Assembly (NCBI RefSeq): GCF_000718325.1
Contig: NZ_JOFV01000007.1
Span: 123,830 to 187,829, forward strand
DNA length: 64,000 bases
Direction of reading: 5' to 3'
Origin: Oerskovia turbata
GTDB taxonomy: Bacteria; Actinomycetota; Actinomycetes; Actinomycetales; Cellulomonadaceae
Both the position numbers and the translations under genes were made by a program. Below the pieces are notes generated by a model that did no database searches, was not told where the DNA came from, and worked only from the letters and a program-made list of their open reading frames with translations. Each line of letters opens with the position of its first letter. Position 1 is the first letter of the stretch. This document shows positions 62,507-64,000 of the stretch, one piece after another.

Positions 62507-63748
62507 TCAGTCTGCCGCAGGCCCGCCCGACGCGAGCGCGACGAGCCGCGCGGCCTTGAGCTCGGTCTCGGCCCACTCCTCGGCCGGGTCGCTCCCCCAC
62601 GTGATGCCCGCACCGGTCCCGAAGCGCAGCTCGTCGTCGGTCCACCAGAACGTCCGGATCCCGACGGCGAGCTCTGCCTCGCCCGTGTCGCCGTCGATCC
62701 AGCCGACCGCCCCGCAGTACGGGCCGCGGGGTCCGCGTTCGAGCTCGCGGATGATCCGCAGCGCCGACGACTTGGGCGCCCCCGACACCGACGCGGGCGG
62801 GAACGTCGCGTCGAGCACTCGCCCCCACAGTCCCCCCGGGGCGCCCTCCTCGGCGGTGAGGCGCCCCTGCACGCGCGAGACGAGGTGCACGAGCCCCGGG
62901 TGCGCCTCGACGGCCAGGAGGTCGGTGACCTCGACCGACCCCGGTGCGCTCACGCGCTGCAGGTCGTTGCGCACGAGGTCGGTGATCATGACGTTCTCGG
63001 TGCGGTCCTTGTCCCGCAGCCCGGCGGCGGTGGGCGCGGTGCCCTTGATGGGCCCGGACGACAGCACGCCGCCCTCGAGCCGCAGGAACAGCTCGGGGGA
63101 AGCCGTCACGACCCACACAGGGTCGACGCCGCTCGTCGCGGGGACGTGGATCGCGCCCGCGTAGGGGGCCGGGTTGCCGGCTGCGAGGACGCGGGCGAGG
63201 GCCCGGGCGTCGGGCTCACGGCCGTCTGCGGGCAGGGGCGCGGACAGCACGCGGCAGATGTTCGCCTGGTAGACGTCGCCCTCGTGCACGGCGTGGCGGA
63301 CGGCCGCCACGGCGGACTGGTACTCGTCACGCGACAGCGAGCTGCGCCAGGCGTCGGGCGCGGGCCCCTGCCAGTCGCTCTCCCCGCCCGACGGCGTCGC
63401 GGAGGCGGGCAGGTCGGCCTCGGTCCTCCCGTGGTGGGCGAAGCGCCACGCGCGAGCCCGACCACCGTGCGCAGGGCCCTCGAAGTCCGCCACGACGAAC
63501 CAGAGCCCCTCGGCGAGGCGTGCGGCGTCGACGGTGAGGTCGATGCACTCGACGACGCCCGCGCCGTGACGGTCGGCGAACGACGCGAAACCGGTCCCGG
63601 CGCGGGCGGGTGCGTCGGCGGTGAGGGCGGCGGGTCGGGCCGTGTCGGCGGTGCCGGCCGTGTCGTGGTCCCCGTGCAGGTCAGAGGGTCGGCGTCCGCG
63701 CCGTCCGTCCGCCTCGCGCCGGGCTTCGAAGCGTGACCCGCGCCTCAT
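62507..63748 (-). CDS. pabB: Aminodeoxychorismate synthase component I
   Basis: The 413-residue enzyme is a chorismate-binding protein. GPIKGTAPT carries the PIKGT lysine that marks aminodeoxychorismate synthase, in contrast to the PIAGT of anthranilate synthase. Further conserved blocks are DLVRNDLQRVSAPGSVEV, FPPASVSGAPKSSALRII and FGTGAGITWGSDPAEEW. The N-terminal half is short. The amidotransferase subunit PabA is not nearby. The ATG at 63748 is used. Confidence 0.92.
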   Translation of the reverse strand: MRRGSRFEARREADGRRGRRPSDLHGDHDTAGTADTARPAALTADAPARAGTGFASFADRHGAGVVECIDLTVDAARLAEGLWFVVADFEGPAHGGRARAWRFAHHGRTEADLPASATPSGGESDWQGPAPDAWRSSLSRDEYQSAVAAVRHAVHEGDVYQANICRVLSAPLPADGREPDARALARVLAAGNPAPYAGAIHVPATSGVDPVWVVTASPELFLRLEGGVLSSGPIKGTAPTAAGLRDKDRTENVMITDLVRNDLQRVSAPGSVEVTDLLAVEAHPGLVHLVSRVQGRLTAEEGAPGGLWGRVLDATFPPASVSGAPKSSALRIIRELERGPRGPYCGAVGWIDGDTGEAELAVGIRTFWWTDDELRFGTGAGITWGSDPAEEWAETELKAARLVALASGGPAAD

Positions 63749-63873
63749 TCACCCCACCCGCCCCGAGTCGACGGTTCGTCAGGAAGCCGCGGAACTTCGC
63801 GGGTCCTGGGGTTCTGGCATCGCTGAGCTGGCACGTGCCAACGCTACCGATCTCTGACGGGAGGCCTGCCCGG

Positions 63874-63904
63874 TTGGACGCCCGGCGCTTCGGTCCACTA
63901 AAGT
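63874..63904 (+). promoter_or_regulatory. Candidate promoter of tRNA-Gly
   Basis: TTGGAC at 63874 and TAAAGT at 63899 with a 19-bp spacer stand about 48 bp upstream of the tRNA. Both hexamers are close to the housekeeping sigma consensus; the spacer is slightly long. Confidence 0.45.
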
Positions 63905-63952
63905 CTGTGACGCGCCGAAAAACGCCGGAGAGATCCGGTCGAGGTCGGTCGC

Positions 63953-64000
63953 GCGGACGTGGCTCAGTGGTAGAGCATCACCTTGCCAAGGTGAGGGTCG
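63953..64000 (+). tRNA. tRNA-Gly (GCC), cut by the window end
   Basis: The gene starts with acceptor strand GCGGACG, then the D-arm GGCTCAGTGGTAGAGC and the anticodon arm TCACC-TTGCCAA-GGTGA, giving anticodon GCC. The variable loop has begun at the window end; the T-arm and 3' acceptor lie outside. Confidence 0.9.

Overview
The window is very GC-rich DNA with dense, short-spaced genes, many GTG starts and one TTG start. It reads as chromosome of a high-GC actinobacterium, most likely a Micrococcales member close to Cellulomonas or Oerskovia. Supporting this are the gene order ruvC-ruvA-ruvB-yajC-secD-secF-apt-relA and ppiA-MBL-hisS, a phosphatidylinositol mannoside operon, a split NHEJ ligase pair, an F420-type PPOX protein, and anaerobic nrdDG, which suggests a facultative life style. 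I see no prophage, insertion sequence, rRNA or CRISPR array. Genus placement is inference; no marker gene was compared.

1-8.2 kb: the end of rarA, an MMPL transporter, a GNAT gene coupled to aspS, a PPOX protein, and a radical SAM gene under a consensus SOS box. 8.2-16.2 kb: hisS, a metallo-beta-lactamase-fold hydrolase, a cyclophilin, a DUF349 protein, an AbiEi-like protein, then a LigD-type polymerase facing an ATP-dependent ligase. 16.2-28.5 kb is a long minus-strand housekeeping block: relA, apt, secF, secD, yajC, ruvBAC, yebC, pdxT, a NUDIX gene and pdxS. 28.6-35.1 kb is the thrS-HIT-pgsA-patA-pimA operon for phosphatidylinositol mannosides, preceded by a CsbD-like gene.

35.4-48.3 kb: two small accessory genes, then a PLP-homeostasis pair (MocR regulator and YggS) divergent from nrdD-nrdG. 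Their shared 398-bp intergenic region holds a 28-bp perfect palindrome, heptad repeats and two NrdR-like boxes. A sialidase without a visible signal peptide follows, bracketed by related palindromic hairpins. Next come a DUF1801 gene, an AlkD-like gene and two CNNM/CorC-type membrane proteins.

48.4-61.3 kb: a serine hydrolase-LytTR-membrane protein operon, then a cluster that resembles the mycobacterial DosR dormancy regulon in content. It holds a P1B-type ATPase, an alcohol dehydrogenase with a coupled leader ORF, two tandem universal stress proteins, an Acg-type nitroreductase, a DoxX protein, a DosS/DosT-like GAF histidine kinase with the haem-ligand histidine position retained, a DosR-like response regulator, a flavodoxin and a DUF2188 protein. 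Together with nrdDG this suggests a hypoxia or redox programme. The window ends with tRNA-Val(CAC), pabC, pabB and the start of tRNA-Gly(GCC).
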